From NCBI GenBank assembly GCA_050115555.1, contig JASFQI010000110.1, forward strand, positions 1 to 13,659: DNA of 13,659 nt. Direction: 5' to 3'. Of this stretch, positions 1 to 7,638 are shown piece by piece. The number at the start of each line of letters is the position of its first letter. Positions within the stretch are counted from its first letter, which is position 1. The notes under the pieces were generated by a model. That model ran no database searches. It was not told the DNA's origin and saw nothing but the letters and a program-made list of their open reading frames with translations. This DNA is from JASFQI01 sp050115555 (GTDB lineage: Bacteria > Desulfobacterota > DSM-4660 > Desulfatiglandales > HGW-15). The translations under genes and the position numbers were made by a program.

Positions 1-1519
1 ATGGGAGCCGAATGATGAAGGTGGCTCCCTTGCCCGGACGGCTCACGGCCGAGAGTTCTCCGCCGTGGGCCTGGATGATCTTGTAGGAGATGGCCAGGCC
101 AAGCCCGGAACCCCGCTCCCGGGTGGTGAAGAAGGGCTCGAAGATGTGCTGGAGATCCTCTTCGGAGATGCCCAGACCTTCATCGCTGACGCGAATCTCG
201 ATGCCGTCCGGGATGGTTCCGGAGACAATGGTGATCATGCCCCCCTCGCCCATGGCCTCGATGCCGTTGGATATGATGTTGATGAAGACCTGTTTGAGCT
301 TGTCCGGGTCGCAGGTGATCTCCCCCAGGCTCGGGTCGAGGTACTCCATGATGGCGTAGCGTTCCGGGGAGTAGGCCGCCCCCATGACTTTGATCACGTC
401 CTGAAGCACGGAGTTTACGTCGGCCTGGCGTCTTACGAGCCGGTATTCCTTTGTAAAGTCCCCGAGGTCGAGCACGAGACGCTCCACCCGGGCCACCTCC
501 TCGAGGATCATGTCCAGCTTCTGAAGTATCCGATCGTCCTCCATGGCGTTTCGGATCTGGCTCGTGAATCCCCCGATGATCATGAGCGGGTTCTTGAGCT
601 CGTGCACCACGTGGGCCACGGCCTCTCCCACCGCAGCCAGGCGCTCTGACTGGAGGAGCATCTTTTCCAGGCGCTTGCGCTCCGTGATGTCCCGAATGAT
701 CGCCGTGATCGTGATTCCGGACTCAAGCTCCAAAAAGCTGAGGCTCAGCTCAATGGGAAACTCCTCGCCGCTTTTCCTCTTGGCGGTCAGGCTGATGGTC
801 CGCCCCACGAGGGAGGGTTCCCTGCGCTCCAGAAACCGCTGCACGTAGCGGCTGTGATCCCCGTATTTCTCCGGTACCAGGACGCCCAGGTCCCTGCCCA
901 TCACCTCCTCCCGGGCGTACCCGAAGATCCTCTCGGCGGCGTTGTTGAACAGGGTGATCTCGTGGTTCTCGTTGATGCTCAGGACGGCGTTGGTGGCGGT
1001 GTCCAGGATGGATCGGAACCTTTGCTGGGACGCCCGAAGCTGCTCGATCAGGGTGCGGAAGCGGGTCTCGTCCCTGGCGATTTCCATGAAGTACTGGATC
1101 CGGTCCTCTCCGGGCACGAGGATGGGATACATAATGAGCGAGAGCTCCCGCTTGCGCCCTTCGGGGTCCAGGTGCCGGTATCGTGACTCCACACGGGTCC
1201 CGCTTTCCACGGCACGCGAAAGAGGGCATCCATTCTCTCCCATGTGGCAGGGCGCCCCGGACTCCTCCTTGATTTCGTAGCACTTGCGGCCCACAATGGC
1301 GCTCTTGTCCAGGCCGTATCGCTCCAGCATGACCCGATTGGCGTCCCGCACGTTGAACTCCCGGTCGAGGACCAGGATCTCCTCGCTGATGCCGTCGAAC
1401 ACGGCGTTCAGAAAGAGATTGTGGATGCGGAATTGCTCGAACTCCTGATCCCGCTCCGCGAGTTCCTTGCGAAGCCTTTGGATTTCTTCCTGTTCCTTTC
1501 GGCGATGTTCATCGTCCAT
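1..1519 (-). CDS. PAS-PAS sensor histidine kinase, 3' end cut by left window edge
   Basis: Two-component sensor kinase; 506 codons are visible and the frame is still open at base 1, so only a short C-terminal piece (or an extra domain) is missing. No membrane segment is visible, so it is probably cytoplasmic. The N-terminus is a short charged helix (about 1-30). Next come a first PAS-like domain (about 35-150) with three cysteines (C80, C91, C98) and a second PAS domain (about 165-280) ending in the usual DITERK linker. The H-box has phospho-acceptor H306 (HELKNP). The ATPase domain has N-box N414/N418, a G1 box DEGLGI near 446-451, the F box FEPFFTT and a G2 box GSGLGLAI at 470-477. All catalytic elements are present. 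The ATG at 1519 is chosen because GGGGGAG lies just upstream; it overlaps the end of the preceding gene by 11 bp, suggesting translational coupling. No response regulator is visible; the input signal is unknown. Confidence 0.93.
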   Translation of the reverse strand, partial: MDDEHRRKEQEEIQRLRKELAERDQEFEQFRIHNLFLNAVFDGISEEILVLDREFNVRDANRVMLERYGLDKSAIVGRKCYEIKEESGAPCHMGENGCPLSRAVESGTRVESRYRHLDPEGRKRELSLIMYPILVPGEDRIQYFMEIARDETRFRTLIEQLRASQQRFRSILDTATNAVLSINENHEITLFNNAAERIFGYAREEVMGRDLGVLVPEKYGDHSRYVQRFLERREPSLVGRTISLTAKRKSGEEFPIELSLSFLELESGITITAIIRDITERKRLEKMLLQSERLAAVGEAVAHVVHELKNPLMIIGGFTSQIRNAMEDDRILQKLDMILEEVARVERLVLDLGDFTKEYRLVRRQADVNSVLQDVIKVMGAAYSPERYAIMEYLDPSLGEITCDPDKLKQVFINIISNGIEAMGEGGMITIVSGTIPDGIEIRVSDEGLGISEEDLQHIFEPFFTTRERGSGLGLAISYKIIQAHGGELSAVSRPGKGATFIIRLP

Positions 1520-2117
1520 GACTCTCCCCCACACCCGGCGTGTAGAAAACGTACTCGCCGGAAAGAACTGCGAACATCTCCTCGATCCCCTGACGAACGG
1601 CATGGTAAAGGCTCTGGAGCTTTTCGGCCCTTTCGAGCTCGCGGCGATACGCATCGAAGTTGTGAAAGCGGGGGTCGATGGGAAAGAGGACCTGATCAAT
1701 GGCCCCGTACCAGTTCACGTTCAGGGTCTGCTTGAGGGTCATGACCTTGCGGTAGAGGTCGCGGATCGCATGGGTCCGAAGAAGAGGGCTCACCTGGTTG
1801 ATCATACAGTCCACGAGGCCGGCCAGGTAGTACACGTCCTGCATGCTTTTTTCGTTGTCCTTGTGCAGGTACAGGCCCCGCACGGTGTGGCTCATGCCGC
1901 CGCGGAGCACGAAATGGGGCGGAAGGCAGGGAACGCCCATGCGGCCCTCGCGGAGGTTTTCTCCCCGCTGCTGCTCCAGGCGCTCGGACTGGGAGCGGAG
2001 CATCATGACGAAGTCGGAGCTTTCCCAGCCGGCCCGCCGGAACTCCAGGGGCCGGGCCGTGATGAGATTCTCGGGCGGGCGGTTCCGCCGTTCGTTCAGG
2101 TCGATGATCTTCGCCAC
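1509..2117 (-). CDS. Conserved-looking 202-aa protein of unknown function, coupled to the sensor kinase
   Basis: I do not recognise this family. The GTG-initiated frame starts with MAKIIDLNERRN and encodes 202 residues with no signal peptide or membrane segment, so it is probably a soluble cytoplasmic protein. After a polar, Arg/Glu-rich first third (to about residue 60), the rest looks mostly helical with aromatic patches: GLYLHKDNEK around 82-91, NVNWYGAIDQVLFPIDPRFHN in the middle, and YVFYTP near the C-terminus. There is one CxxP (CLPPHF) but no metal-binding cluster or obvious active site. A GAGG sequence lies about 10 nt before the GTG. The gene begins 34 bp after the xerD stop, and its own stop overlaps the kinase start (ATG inside GGAGAGTCATGGACGATGA). 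It could therefore be a signalling partner or input protein for the kinase; that is inferred from coupling only. Confidence 0.8.
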   Translation of the reverse strand: MAKIIDLNERRNRPPENLITARPLEFRRAGWESSDFVMMLRSQSERLEQQRGENLREGRMGVPCLPPHFVLRGGMSHTVRGLYLHKDNEKSMQDVYYLAGLVDCMINQVSPLLRTHAIRDLYRKVMTLKQTLNVNWYGAIDQVLFPIDPRFHNFDAYRRELERAEKLQSLYHAVRQGIEEMFAVLSGEYVFYTPGVGESHGR

Positions 2118-2151
2118 GATAGCTGCCTCGATCGTGTCCTGTTTCCTTGGC

Positions 2152-3048
2152 TCAAGGTCTTGGATGGTGCTTTTCGTGCATCTGCTTGAGCCGCTCCCGG
2201 GTCACGTGGGTGTAGATCTGGGTGGTACTGATGTCCGCGTGTCCCAGCATGACCTGCACGGACCGGAGGTCCGCACCCCTCTCCAGGAGGTGGCTCGCAA
2301 AGGCGTGCCTGAGACCGTGTGGAGTAATCCTCCTTCGAATCCCGGCAAGCCGTCCGTACTGCTTGATGATTTTCCAGAACCCCTGACGCGAGAGCGATCC
2401 GCCCCGGGCGTTCAGAAAGACGTGGGCCGAGGCCGGCCCCCGCATCAGATCCCCGCGTCCGTTTTGGAGATAGGCCGTGATTGCTTCCCTGGCCTTGTCC
2501 CCCATGGGCACGACACGCTCCTTGTCCCCCTTTCCCAGGACCCTCACGAACCCCACCTCCAGGTTGACCCCCTGAAGGCGCAGCCCCACGAGTTCGGACA
2601 CGCGCAGGCCCGTGGCGTAGAGGAGCTCGAGCATGGCCCGGTCCCGCAGGCCGATCCGTGTCGAGGGGTCGGGCTGTTCCAGGAGCCGCTCCACCTCTTC
2701 CGGGCTCAGGATGTCCGGAAGCCGCCGGGGGAGCTTTGGGGCTTCCACGAGCCGGGCCGGGCTCGTCTCGATTTTTCCCTCGGAAACCAGGAACCGGAAG
2801 AACATGCGAACCGCGGTGAGGTTCCGGGCCATGCTTCGAGGCGAGAGCCGCCCGAAGAGCTCTCCCAGAAATGCGGACACGTCCTCGCGCGTCGCACCCT
2901 CCGGCGTGCGGCCGATCCGGTCCAGGAACTCCAGAAAGCGGACCAGGTCGCGGCTGTAACCCTGTATCGTGTTCGGGGACAGGCCCCGCTCCACTTGCAG
3001 GTGGGCGATGAACTGGTCCAGCGCATGATCGATCTGGGAAGGCGCCAT
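2152..3048 (-). CDS. xerD: Tyrosine recombinase XerD
   Basis: Site-specific recombinase of the XerC/XerD pair, which resolves chromosome dimers at dif during division. The 298-aa protein has the usual length. The N-terminal SAM-like core-binding domain covers about 5-90 and the catalytic domain about 110-290. The full catalytic set is visible: R149 (ATGLRVSE), K173 (GKGDKER), H244 and R247 (HGLRH), H270 (LGHADIS) and nucleophile Y279 (IYTHV). The C-terminal ending KHHPRP closely matches the QHHPRA ending of E. coli XerD, which favours XerD over XerC. The ATG at 3048 is the first start in this frame; no strong Shine-Dalgarno precedes it. It follows the M24 peptidase after 98 bp and precedes the 202-aa unknown gene by 34 bp. 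No integrase-type neighbours, att sites or dif site were seen, so it looks like the housekeeping enzyme. Confidence 0.95.
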   Translation of the reverse strand: MAPSQIDHALDQFIAHLQVERGLSPNTIQGYSRDLVRFLEFLDRIGRTPEGATREDVSAFLGELFGRLSPRSMARNLTAVRMFFRFLVSEGKIETSPARLVEAPKLPRRLPDILSPEEVERLLEQPDPSTRIGLRDRAMLELLYATGLRVSELVGLRLQGVNLEVGFVRVLGKGDKERVVPMGDKAREAITAYLQNGRGDLMRGPASAHVFLNARGGSLSRQGFWKIIKQYGRLAGIRRRITPHGLRHAFASHLLERGADLRSVQVMLGHADISTTQIYTHVTRERLKQMHEKHHPRP

Positions 3049-3146
3049 GGCAAACCATTCCGATTCGGGTGAGGGTTGTGGGGCGAAGCGGCCGACCCGG
3101 TTTCGAAAAGGATGTGCCGCAAGCCAGGAGTCGATTCGATGCAGAC

Positions 3147-4265
3147 TCAGAGGTCCAGGAAGTGGTCCGTGCGGGTCAGGATTCGAGGGCCGGACTTTTC
3201 CACCACCACCATTTCTTCGAGACGCACGCCGCCCTCTTCGGGCAGGTAAATCCCGGGCTCCACCGTGACTACCATGCCGGCCTCGAGACGGGTGGGCTTT
3301 CGAGGCGCAAGACGCGGCCGCTCGTGCGCGGCCAGGCCCACCCCGTGCCCCAGGGAGTGGCCGAAGTAGTCCCCGAAACCGGCCTCCCGAATGATGTCGC
3401 GGGCGATCCGGTCCGGGTGCGTGGTCTCCACGCCGGGCCGAATCGCCTCCAGCGCAGCCAGCTGGGCCCGGCGCACGGTCCGGTAAACCGTTCGAAAGCG
3501 TTCAGTCGGTTCCGCGTCCCCCGGAAAAACGGTTCGGGTCATGTCACAGCAGTACCCGTCCACGCGCACGCCCACGTCCACGACCACGGGTTCGCCGGGT
3601 TGAAGCGCGCGCTCCGAGGGCACGGCGTGGGGAAGGGCACCGTTCGGACCTGAGGCGACAATGGAATCGAACGCCATGCCCTCTGCTCCGCCCTCCCTTG
3701 CCAGGCCTTCGATCTCCCAGGCGATCGCCTTTTCCGTTCGCCCCGGGGTCATGCGGGGGATGACCTCGTCCAGGATCGCCCCCATGAGGTCCGAGGAACG
3801 TTCCATGGCCTCGAGTTCCTCGGGGGCCTTGATCTCCCGCATTTTCTCGACCACGCCGCGAAGGGGCTGAAACCGAACCGCGGGATCCATGGCCTTGAGG
3901 GCCCTGTGGACCCGCCGGTGAAGGCTCCAGATCAGGAAATCCGGTTCAAAGGCCAGGCACCGCGTGCCGAGCCGTTTCAGAAGCTCCGGCAGGGTCTCCA
4001 CGAAGTCCTTGCGGATGGTCACCACCTCGGTGTCCACCACCTGGGCCTCGGCCTCCGTGGTGTAGCGGGAGTCCGTGACCAGGAGGGCGTCCTTCTCCGT
4101 GATGAGGAGGTAGCCGGCCGACTCGTCGAGCTGTACGTCCGGGGCACGGAACCCCGACAGATAGCGCCGATTTTCAGGGCGCACGATCCACAAGGTGTCC
4201 GGGGCCAGCCGGGCGAGCCGTTTCCTCAGCCCGGCCAGGGTGTTGCGAAAGAATGTAGCGTTCAT
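3147..4265 (-). CDS. M24 family Xaa-Pro aminopeptidase/dipeptidase
   Basis: Metallopeptidase with the pita-bread fold that releases residues next to proline; 372 aa, the size of short PepQ/YpdF-type enzymes. It has an N-terminal creatinase-like domain (about 1-135) and a catalytic domain (about 145-365). All five dinuclear metal ligands are visible: D230 and D241 (VVDVGVRVDGYCCDMT), H307 (GHSLGHGVG), E336 (TVEPGIY) and E350 (GGVRLEE); H314 in AHERP fits the proton-shuttle histidine. No signal peptide, so cytoplasmic. The start at 4265 is chosen because AGGAG lies 5 nt upstream; a longer in-frame start at 4343 lies upstream of the predicted promoter -10 and is rejected. A candidate promoter lies at 4315-4343. 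It is probably cotranscribed with xerD downstream. PepP versus PepQ substrate preference cannot be decided from sequence. Confidence 0.93.
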   Translation of the reverse strand: MNATFFRNTLAGLRKRLARLAPDTLWIVRPENRRYLSGFRAPDVQLDESAGYLLITEKDALLVTDSRYTTEAEAQVVDTEVVTIRKDFVETLPELLKRLGTRCLAFEPDFLIWSLHRRVHRALKAMDPAVRFQPLRGVVEKMREIKAPEELEAMERSSDLMGAILDEVIPRMTPGRTEKAIAWEIEGLAREGGAEGMAFDSIVASGPNGALPHAVPSERALQPGEPVVVDVGVRVDGYCCDMTRTVFPGDAEPTERFRTVYRTVRRAQLAALEAIRPGVETTHPDRIARDIIREAGFGDYFGHSLGHGVGLAAHERPRLAPRKPTRLEAGMVVTVEPGIYLPEEGGVRLEEMVVVEKSGPRILTRTDHFLDL

Positions 4266-4314
4266 CAATCTCCTGATTCCGTGGAGGACCTCCGTGTTCC
4301 CAGATGCTTCAATA

Positions 4315-4343
4315 AATTTATCAGAGTCACAGGGCGATTGCAA
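4315..4343 (-). promoter_or_regulatory. Candidate sigma70 promoter for the M24 peptidase gene
   Basis: On the minus strand, TTGCAA (4338-4343) is separated by 17 bp from TAAATT (4315-4320), inside a small AT-rich patch in otherwise GC-rich DNA. The predicted transcript would start near 4308, giving a leader of about 43 nt with the AGGAG ribosome site before the ATG at 4265. The leader also holds a short inverted repeat GGAGGTCCTCC (4283-4293). The -10 matches consensus at only four of six positions, so this is a reasonable but unproven call. Confidence 0.5.
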
Positions 4344-4408
4344 TGTGCCCCCCGCACCGCACGGCAGGAAGGGGCCGGGATGACATCCGGACGTGGCGGC
4401 GATGCCCT

Positions 4409-5326
4409 TTAGAAGCTGAACCGAAACGCCAGGCCTACGTCGTCTCCCGAGGAAAACGCACCCAGGCGGCCGGGCAGCTCGTTCAGGAAGTCCTCGCGGG
4501 TCTTGCGGTTGGATCGGTGGGCGCAGTTGGCCGCGCTGTAGATGTTTCCCGTGTACCAGCCCAGCTCCATGAATCCCAGTAGTCCGCCCAAGGCCTTTTG
4601 GTCCCGGTCAAAGGCCTCGATGGTGGCCCATGTGAACAACCCGTTCATCACCAGGGCGACCGTGGCGTCCTGATAGCGCCCGCAGTAGGCGTGACCCAGG
4701 CCGGGGAGCACGCCCGCGAGGACTCCGGCGGTCCAGGGAGACTTGGCAGGGAGTTCCTCCCCGTGGAGGCTCATTTCAGAGAGGGTTAGGGCACGGTCCC
4801 GGAGGGGGCTCGATTCGGGGATCTGGGCAAAGGTCTTGGAGGCGTCGCGCCAGCGGCCGGCCTCCATGCGGGCCCAGCCCAGCCTGTAGCGGGCCTCGTC
4901 CGCAGCCTCGCTTTCCGGGTAGACGGCCAGGATCCGCTCGAAGTAGTAAGCGGCCTCCTCCGGCACCTCCTGTTGCCGGTAGGACTCGCCGATGAGGAAG
5001 AGGGACCGGGCTGCAACCGGGTGGAGTCGGTAGGTGTCGTGGACCTCCCAGAGGATTTTCCGTGCCCGTTCGTACCGGTTCATTTTCATGTAGCACCATC
5101 CTACCCGGCAATGCACCTCGGGCACCCGGGCATCCTCGGGGAAAAAGTAAACGAACCGTTCGAGCTCCTGGGCAGCGCGATCATACTCCTCCCGCTCCAC
5201 GTAGTGCTGCGCGAACGCGAGCTGCTTTTCGCTGTCCAGAACGATTTGCCCGGAAAGGGCTAATGAAGGCAGCAGAAAAAGCGCTGAAAAAACCAGAAAA
5301 AGAAGCCCCAAGCCACGTGGGTTCAT
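4409..5326 (-). CDS. Exported TPR protein with C-terminal PGLG/NGLF hydrophobic domain
   Basis: A 305-aa envelope protein. Residues 1-27 form a signal peptide (Arg, then a long Leu/Phe core, then LALSGQ). About four TPR-like helical pairs follow from 33 to 175, with typical spacing and bulky residues (EEYDRAAQELERF, NRYERARKIL, VPEEAAYYFERIL, GRWRDASKTF), suggesting a protein-protein scaffold. The C-terminal part (about 195-275) is a separate hydrophobic, Gly-rich module with LPGLGHAYCGRYQDA, MNGLF and GWYTGNIYSAANCAH. The last residues (VGLAFRFSF) end in Phe with alternating hydrophobics, as in outer-membrane proteins. ATG at 5326 is preferred to an in-frame GTG at 5332 because GGAGG sits 5 nt before the ATG and directly abuts the GTG. 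It is divergent from the ribonuclease gene. The TPR fold is well supported; location and role are inferred. Confidence 0.85.
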   Translation of the reverse strand: MNPRGLGLLFLVFSALFLLPSLALSGQIVLDSEKQLAFAQHYVEREEYDRAAQELERFVYFFPEDARVPEVHCRVGWCYMKMNRYERARKILWEVHDTYRLHPVAARSLFLIGESYRQQEVPEEAAYYFERILAVYPESEAADEARYRLGWARMEAGRWRDASKTFAQIPESSPLRDRALTLSEMSLHGEELPAKSPWTAGVLAGVLPGLGHAYCGRYQDATVALVMNGLFTWATIEAFDRDQKALGGLLGFMELGWYTGNIYSAANCAHRSNRKTREDFLNELPGRLGAFSSGDDVGLAFRFSF

Positions 5327-5454
5327 GGTCACCTCCGGAGATCAATGCAGGCGGCCTTGGGCCTAACCCGCAAGAAAAACGAAAAAAACGAGTCATCCAG
5401 AAAGAATAGGTAGCCGAGGCCGATCCGGAAGTCAAGGCGAGACGCCGGCCCTGG

Positions 5455-5483
5455 TTGACAAGCCCTCTTTCCCTTGGTACTAC
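5455..5483 (+). promoter_or_regulatory. Candidate sigma70 promoter with extended -10 for the ribonuclease gene
   Basis: A perfect -35 TTGACA (5455-5460) is followed after 17 bp by TACTAC (5478-5483), itself preceded by TGG, which fits the TGN extended -10. Transcription would begin near 5490, leaving an unusually long leader of about 120 nt before the ATG at 5612. It lies in the 285-bp gap between the divergent TPR and ribonuclease genes. No convincing minus-strand promoter for the TPR gene was found in the same gap. Confidence 0.55.
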
Positions 5484-5554
5484 CTTCCGGAGGATTTGCG
5501 GGAACCCTCCCGAATTTCTCTCAATGCCTGAGTAGAAAGGGGGGAGAGCGCCTA

Positions 5555-5581
5555 CGGCCGGCCGCTCCACAGCGCCGGCCG
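5555..5581 (+). other. Strong GC hairpin in the ribonuclease mRNA leader
   Basis: The left arm CGGCCGG plus CGCT (one bulged C) pairs with AGCG plus CCGGCCG around a four-base CCAC loop, giving 11 base pairs, nearly all G-C. It lies between a Shine-Dalgarno-like AAGGGGGGAGAG (about 5537-5548), which has no suitable in-frame start nearby, and the ATG at 5612. No T-run follows, so it is not a standard intrinsic terminator. It may affect translation or stability of the ribonuclease message. Confidence 0.5.
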
Positions 5582-5611
5582 CCTTGTTCCGGGGTGCCCT
5601 TTCCGACCGTC

Positions 5612-7618
5612 ATGAATCAGGGGAAAACCGTCGAATACATCGATCAGGGGAAGTTCATCTGCGCTCTCTGCCTGGAGGACCGCGGCGGAAAGCTCCACGT
5701 GCTCACCCCGTCGAACCGCGAAGCCAACCTGTCGCCCAAGCGCGTGCTCCTGGTCTCGAACACGGCCCTGATCGACCCGTCCCAGCCCCGGGACGAAGTG
5801 CTCACAAGGCTCCGTAACGCCGAGGAGCGGCGGGACCGGCTCAAGGGCGAGGTGCACGTCAGGGAGCTCTGGGAGCTCATCCACGACGAGAACGAGGCCT
5901 TTGATTACGATTATCTGGCCGAGCTTTCCTTCGGCGAGGTCGTGGACGACGATCACGTCTCGGCCCTGGTCCGGGCGCTCTTTGAGGACAAGCTCCACTT
6001 CAAGCTCAAGGACGGGAGGTTCCAGCCCAACTCGAAACAGCGGATCGAGGAGATCCTTCATCAGCGGGAAGAGGAGAGACGCCGGGAGCGCGTTTTGAGC
6101 GAAGGCTCGGACTGGCTGCGCAGGGCCCTGGACGGGGAGCGTCCTTCCATGCCCTCCTGCATCCAGGAGGTGATTCGTCTGGTGAGCGACCTCGCCCTGC
6201 ACGGGGACGATACACCGGAGTACAAGCAGGCCCGGGAGCTGCTCTCCAGGACGGGATACTCCGATCCCCGGTCCGCACGTCACATCCTGGTGTCCCTGGG
6301 GTTCTGGGGGGAGGATCAGGACCTGGACCTCCTGCGTCTCCAGATTCGGACCACATTCAGCGACGCCCTGATGGAGCATGCGGAGCAGTTGAAGGCCGTT
6401 CCCGTGGACATGGACGGCCGCGAGGACCTGCGTCACCTGGAGGCCATGACCATCGACGGCCCGGCCACCCGGGACTTTGACGACGCCCTGAGCCTGGAGG
6501 AAAAGGATGGCGCTCTGGAGCTCGGAGTGCACATCGCGGATGTCGCGGGGATCATCGAGCCCGAATCCCCGCTCGACCTGGAGGCGCGCCAGCGCGGCGC
6601 CTCTCTTTACCTGCCCCGGCAGCATATCCCCATGATTCCCCCGACCCTGAGCCAGGACACCTTGAGCCTGAAGCAGGAGATCGACCGACCCGCCATCAGC
6701 CTGCTTTGCCGGCTGGATCCGGAGGGCGCGGTGTTGAGCTACCGCTTCGTACCCAGCCTGATCCGGGTGAAGCACCAGTTCACATACGACGAGGTGAATG
6801 AGCGGCTTGACCAGGACGCGCACTTTCTGCGGATGCACCGGCTGGCTACGGCGCTTCAGCAGAGGCGGATCGAGCAGGGTGCCCTCGTGCTCTCCGTGCC
6901 CGAGGTGTCGATTCGCGTGGACGACGACGGCACCGTTTCCCTTCGCATGCTCGAGCAGGATACGCCGGCGCGCATGCTCGTGGCCGAGTTCATGATTCTC
7001 TACAATGCCCTGGCCGCCCGATTCTGCCGGGAGCAGGGAATCCCCATCCTCTACCGCGGCCAGGGGGAGCCTGCGGATCGATTGAGCGCGCGCGACCTGG
7101 ACCCGCTCTTCTACGTGTTCATGCAGCGGCGAAAGCTTCAGCCCATGATGATCGACACGGACCCGAGCCCGCATGCCGGCCTTGGCGTGGACGCCTACAC
7201 GAACATCAGCTCACCGATTCGGCGATACCTGGATCTGGCGGTCCAGCGCCAGATTCGAAACGCCCTCCTCGGAAGGCCCCTGCTCTACGACGGGGAGGCC
7301 ATGGACAAGATCCGCATGACGGTTCAGGCGAGCCTGAAAGACCTTGCCACGGTCCGTCGAAACCGGACCCGGTACTGGATTCAGAAGTACCTCCAACAGA
7401 ACAGGGGGCTCCACATGGACGCCCTGATCCTCTGGTCCACGCGGAGCAAGCACCGGCTCCTCCTCACGGACGTGCTGCTGGTGACGGAGATAAAGCGGAA
7501 GAACGGCAAGGATTTCAGCCCGGGTCAACGTATTCGGGTGGCCGTTGAAAAGAGCGATCCATGGGAGGATGCGCTGAATTTGGTCCCGGTGGAAAACAAC
7601 GAGGGGGAAATGGGCTGA
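5612..7618 (+). CDS. RNase II/R-family (RNB domain) 3'-5' exoribonuclease
   Basis: Processive hydrolytic 3'-5' exoribonuclease for RNA turnover, 668 aa and cytoplasmic. A small N-terminal beta domain (about 1-50) is followed by a long helical region (about 55-250), the RNB catalytic domain (about 275-590) and a short degenerate S1-like C-terminus (about 605-660). The metal-binding aspartates of the TID...RDFDDAL signature are all present: D282, D288, D290 and D291. The catalytic-arginine motif SPIRRY covers 534-539 (R537/R538). It lacks recognisable cold-shock domains and a clear S1 motif, so it resembles the cyanobacterial/plastid RNB branch more than E. coli RNase R. The ATG at 5612 fits where the conserved-looking protein begins (MNQGKTVEYIDQGKF), but it has no close Shine-Dalgarno; in-frame GTG at 5594 is an alternative. 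It is the only plus-strand gene and ends 20 bp from the convergent M99 gene. Confidence 0.93.
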   Translation: MNQGKTVEYIDQGKFICALCLEDRGGKLHVLTPSNREANLSPKRVLLVSNTALIDPSQPRDEVLTRLRNAEERRDRLKGEVHVRELWELIHDENEAFDYDYLAELSFGEVVDDDHVSALVRALFEDKLHFKLKDGRFQPNSKQRIEEILHQREEERRRERVLSEGSDWLRRALDGERPSMPSCIQEVIRLVSDLALHGDDTPEYKQARELLSRTGYSDPRSARHILVSLGFWGEDQDLDLLRLQIRTTFSDALMEHAEQLKAVPVDMDGREDLRHLEAMTIDGPATRDFDDALSLEEKDGALELGVHIADVAGIIEPESPLDLEARQRGASLYLPRQHIPMIPPTLSQDTLSLKQEIDRPAISLLCRLDPEGAVLSYRFVPSLIRVKHQFTYDEVNERLDQDAHFLRMHRLATALQQRRIEQGALVLSVPEVSIRVDDDGTVSLRMLEQDTPARMLVAEFMILYNALAARFCREQGIPILYRGQGEPADRLSARDLDPLFYVFMQRRKLQPMMIDTDPSPHAGLGVDAYTNISSPIRRYLDLAVQRQIRNALLGRPLLYDGEAMDKIRMTVQASLKDLATVRRNRTRYWIQKYLQQNRGLHMDALILWSTRSKHRLLLTDVLLVTEIKRKNGKDFSPGQRIRVAVEKSDPWEDALNLVPVENNEGEMG

Positions 7619-7638
7619 GATGCGCCGTTGTGGACGCG

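Noticed and set aside
2152..3048. Tyrosine recombinase as part of a mobile element
   Set aside because: The XerD-type ending and length, housekeeping neighbours and absence of att-like repeats or phage genes argue for a chromosomal xerD.
1843..3072. 409-codon open frame on the plus strand
   Set aside because: Antisense to xerD and the 202-aa gene; xerD has all catalytic residues.
5403..5435. Possible minus-strand promoter for the TPR gene (TTGACT with TATTCT)
   Set aside because: Spacing is 21 bp and no acceptable -10 occurs at 16-18 bp.
5524..5535. Three-codon leader ORF (ATG CCT GAG TAG) upstream of the ribonuclease
   Set aside because: Too short and with no ribosome site of its own; easily chance.
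5552..7174. 540-codon open frame on the minus strand
   Set aside because: Antisense shadow of the RNB exoribonuclease; no domain is recognisable in its translation.
7619..7638. Bidirectional terminator between the convergent ribonuclease and M99 genes
   Set aside because: The gap is only 20 bp and no stem followed by a T-run is visible in or next to it.
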